Shown in pieces: positions 35,721 through 37,263 of a DNA stretch of 37,263 nucleotides. The first letter of the stretch is position 1; every line of letters begins with the position of its first letter. This DNA is from Pseudomonadota bacterium. GTDB lineage: Bacteria; Pseudomonadota; Gammaproteobacteria; Xanthomonadales; SZUA-36. Where the stretch lies: assembly GCA_022565025.1 (NCBI GenBank), contig JADFKH010000003.1, positions 1 through 37,263 of the forward strand, given 5' to 3'. The notes under the pieces were generated by a model. The model was given only the letters and a program-made list of their open reading frames with translations, had not been told where the DNA came from and did no database searches. The position numbers and the translations under genes were made by a program.

Positions 35721-37016
35721 CTACCGGCTTTGCTCTCGCTCGATGGCGCGGTATCCGATATCGCTTCGGGTGAATGCGCCTTCCCAGACAATCTGCCCGC
35801 AGGCGCGGTATGCTTCACGCTGGGCCTCGGCGACGGTCTCTCCCAGCGCGCACACGCACAACACCCGCCCTCCCGAAGTGCAAATGTCCACTTCGCTTTG
35901 TGCCAGGACGGTGCCGGCCTGGAACACTTTGACGTGTTGCGGAAAGTCACTGTCGAGCCCGCTGATGGGGAAGCCCTTCGCATAGCTGCCCGGGTAACCC
36001 TCTGCCGCCATGACCACAGCCAGGCAAGCACGGTCGTCCCAACAGGCTTTCACGTGCTCCAGGCGGCCCTCGATAGCCGCCAGGCACAGTGCCGGTAAAT
36101 CCGACCGCAGGCGCATCAGGATGGGCTGGGTTTCGGGATCGCCAAAGCGGACATTGAATTCGAGTACCCGCAGATCACCCGCTGGAGAGATCATCAGGCC
36201 GGCATAGAGAAAACCGGTGAAAGGAAGTCCATCGGCGGCCATGCCTTCGATGGTGGGTTGGATGACTTCGGCCATCACCTGGCGATGCATGTTATCGTCA
36301 ACCGCCGGAGCAGGGGAATAGGCGCCCATGCCGCCGGTATTGGGGCCGGTGTCGCCATCACCAACCGCCTTGTGATCCTGCGATGTGGCCAGTGGGAGAA
36401 TGTTCCTGCCATCGGCCATGACGATAAAGCTGACTTCTTCACCTTCGAGGTACTCTTCGATGACCACCCGGTGACCGGCGTCCCCGAATGTGTTGCCGGC
36501 CATCATATCGTGCACAGCGGCTTCGGCGACAGCAGTCGTTTGCGCCACGATGACACCCTTGCCGGCTGCCAGGCCGTCCGCCTTTACCACAATGGGCGCA
36601 CCGTGCTCGCGGATAAATCGGATCGCCGGTTCGACCCCGGTAAAAATCCCATAGGCAGCCGTGGGAATACCATGGCGCGCCATGAAGTCCTTCGCAAAAG
36701 CCTTGGAGCCCTCTAACTGGGCTGCTGCAGCGGTTGGGCCGAAGCAGGCCAGGCCCGCTCCAGTGAAAAGATCGACAATCCCGTTGACGAGTGGATCTTC
36801 CGGCCCGACGATGGTCAGGTCTACTCCCTTTTCGCGGGCAAAATTGAGCAGACCGCCCAGGTCGTTTGCATCAATGGAAACATTTTCAACACCGGGCTCA
36901 CCGGCGGTGCCGGCGTTGCCAGGAGCCACGAAAACCTTCTCTGCGTCGGGTGATAGGGCCGCGCACCAGGCCAATGCATGTTCCCGGCCGCCGCTGCCGA
37001 TGATGAGGACTTTCAT
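35721..37016 (-). CDS. purD: phosphoribosylamine-glycine ligase
   Basis: 431 residues (E. coli 429). An ATP-grasp enzyme that joins glycine to 5-phosphoribosylamine in step two of de novo purine synthesis. The N-terminal GSGGREHALAW binds substrate, GPEDPLVNGIVDLF lies in the first domain, and the ATP-grasp core contains VVKADGLAAGKGVIVAQT, then VIEEYLEGEEVSFIVMADG and the metal-ligand block VLEFNVRFGDPETQPILMRL. The C-terminal domain ends RACGQIVWEGAFTRSDIGYRAI. It lies 28 bases downstream of purH, the common purHD operon. Confidence 0.97.
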   Translation of the reverse strand: MKVLIIGSGGREHALAWCAALSPDAEKVFVAPGNAGTAGEPGVENVSIDANDLGGLLNFAREKGVDLTIVGPEDPLVNGIVDLFTGAGLACFGPTAAAAQLEGSKAFAKDFMARHGIPTAAYGIFTGVEPAIRFIREHGAPIVVKADGLAAGKGVIVAQTTAVAEAAVHDMMAGNTFGDAGHRVVIEEYLEGEEVSFIVMADGRNILPLATSQDHKAVGDGDTGPNTGGMGAYSPAPAVDDNMHRQVMAEVIQPTIEGMAADGLPFTGFLYAGLMISPAGDLRVLEFNVRFGDPETQPILMRLRSDLPALCLAAIEGRLEHVKACWDDRACLAVVMAAEGYPGSYAKGFPISGLDSDFPQHVKVFQAGTVLAQSEVDICTSGGRVLCVCALGETVAEAQREAYRACGQIVWEGAFTRSDIGYRAIEREQSR

Positions 37017-37044
37017 CTAGTATAGGACACTACACCAGGCCACC

Positions 37045-37263
37045 CTAGTGCCTAAAGTGCCTGATGCCGGTAAATACCATTGCCATGCCGTGTTCATCAG
37101 CGGCTGCAATGACTTCCTCGTCCCGCATGGAGCCACCGGGTTGTATGACGGCAGCGATGCCGGCTTCTGCCGCAGTGTCGATTCCATCCCGGAAAGGGAA
37201 GAATGCATCCGACGCCATCACGGCCCCTTTGATTGGCAGGCCGGCATCCTCTGCTTTCCAGCG
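37045..37263 (-). CDS. purH: purH C-terminus (AICAR transformylase/IMP cyclohydrolase), truncated by window edge
   Basis: The minus strand from the window edge to a TAG at 37045-37047 encodes 72 residues beginning [24 protein letters not shown]. It continues [28 protein letters not shown] and ends [18 protein letters not shown], the IQPGGSxRD-x-E block and the GxRHFRH terminus are diagnostic of the PurH transformylase domain. It is the last two-step enzyme of IMP synthesis; only its end is in the window. Confidence 0.95.
   Translation of the reverse strand, partial: RWKAEDAGLPIKGAVMASDAFFPFRDGIDTAAEAGIAAVIQPGGSMRDEEVIAAADEHGMAMVFTGIRHFRH

Overview
The window looks like a chromosomal segment of a gammaproteobacterium. 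The housekeeping genes (pepN, mnmG, priA, argS with a SPOR-domain partner, plsB, pyrF, uvrD, purD, purH) have gammaproteobacterial architectures. The batABCD-type operon with DUF4381, the DUF938 methyltransferase end and the DctPQM-type TRAP genes fit a free-living aquatic member. I cannot name the genus. Coding density is high and base composition moderately GC-rich, except in a few intergenic islands.

Layout. Positions 3-197 are the 3' end of a DUF938 gene, converging on a PLP-dependent serine/threonine dehydratase-like gene (530-1498, minus). Divergent from that is pepN (1593-4235), followed by a small minus-strand hypothetical gene and mnmG (4696-6585). From about 6.6 to 12.6 kb the order looks accessory. 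It holds a Rho-independent terminator with a complete group IIC intron and its maturase directly behind it, a small RRM RNA-binding protein, an RluA-family pseudouridine synthase, and a copper nitrite reductase (NirK) flanked by copies of a dispersed repeat. Spacers of 300-500 bases here carry repeats and hairpins but no convincing genes.

From 12.6 to 21.8 kb all genes are on the plus strand: priA, then a compact operon moxR - DUF58 - DUF4381 - batA - batB/TPR fusion - batD whose stop and start codons mostly overlap. A nested inverted-repeat element (21.86-22.28 kb) separates it from the minus-strand argS-SPOR pair. An AT-rich spacer with DnaA-box-like 9-mers precedes a TRAP transporter locus. 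That locus has dctM and a tandem universal stress protein on plus, and the Tat-exported lipoprotein receptor dctP with a small membrane protein on minus. No recognisable dctQ is present.

The right end is minus-strand metabolism and repair: plsB, then upstream of it pyrF, an alpha/beta hydrolase, uvrD, purD and the C-terminal end of purH. The last five are packed tightly enough to be one transcription unit, ending at a strong terminator in front of plsB. A YdcH-like (DUF465) small protein lies convergent to plsB.

The most interesting items are: the NirK whose type-1 copper axial methionine appears replaced by glycine; the group IIC intron and the structured, possibly RNA-encoding sequence upstream of its terminator target; the repeat pair bracketing nirK; and the nested palindromic repeat after batD. 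I found no CRISPR array, phage, toxin-antitoxin pair, tRNA or intact rRNA. I also found no clearly novel multi-gene system.
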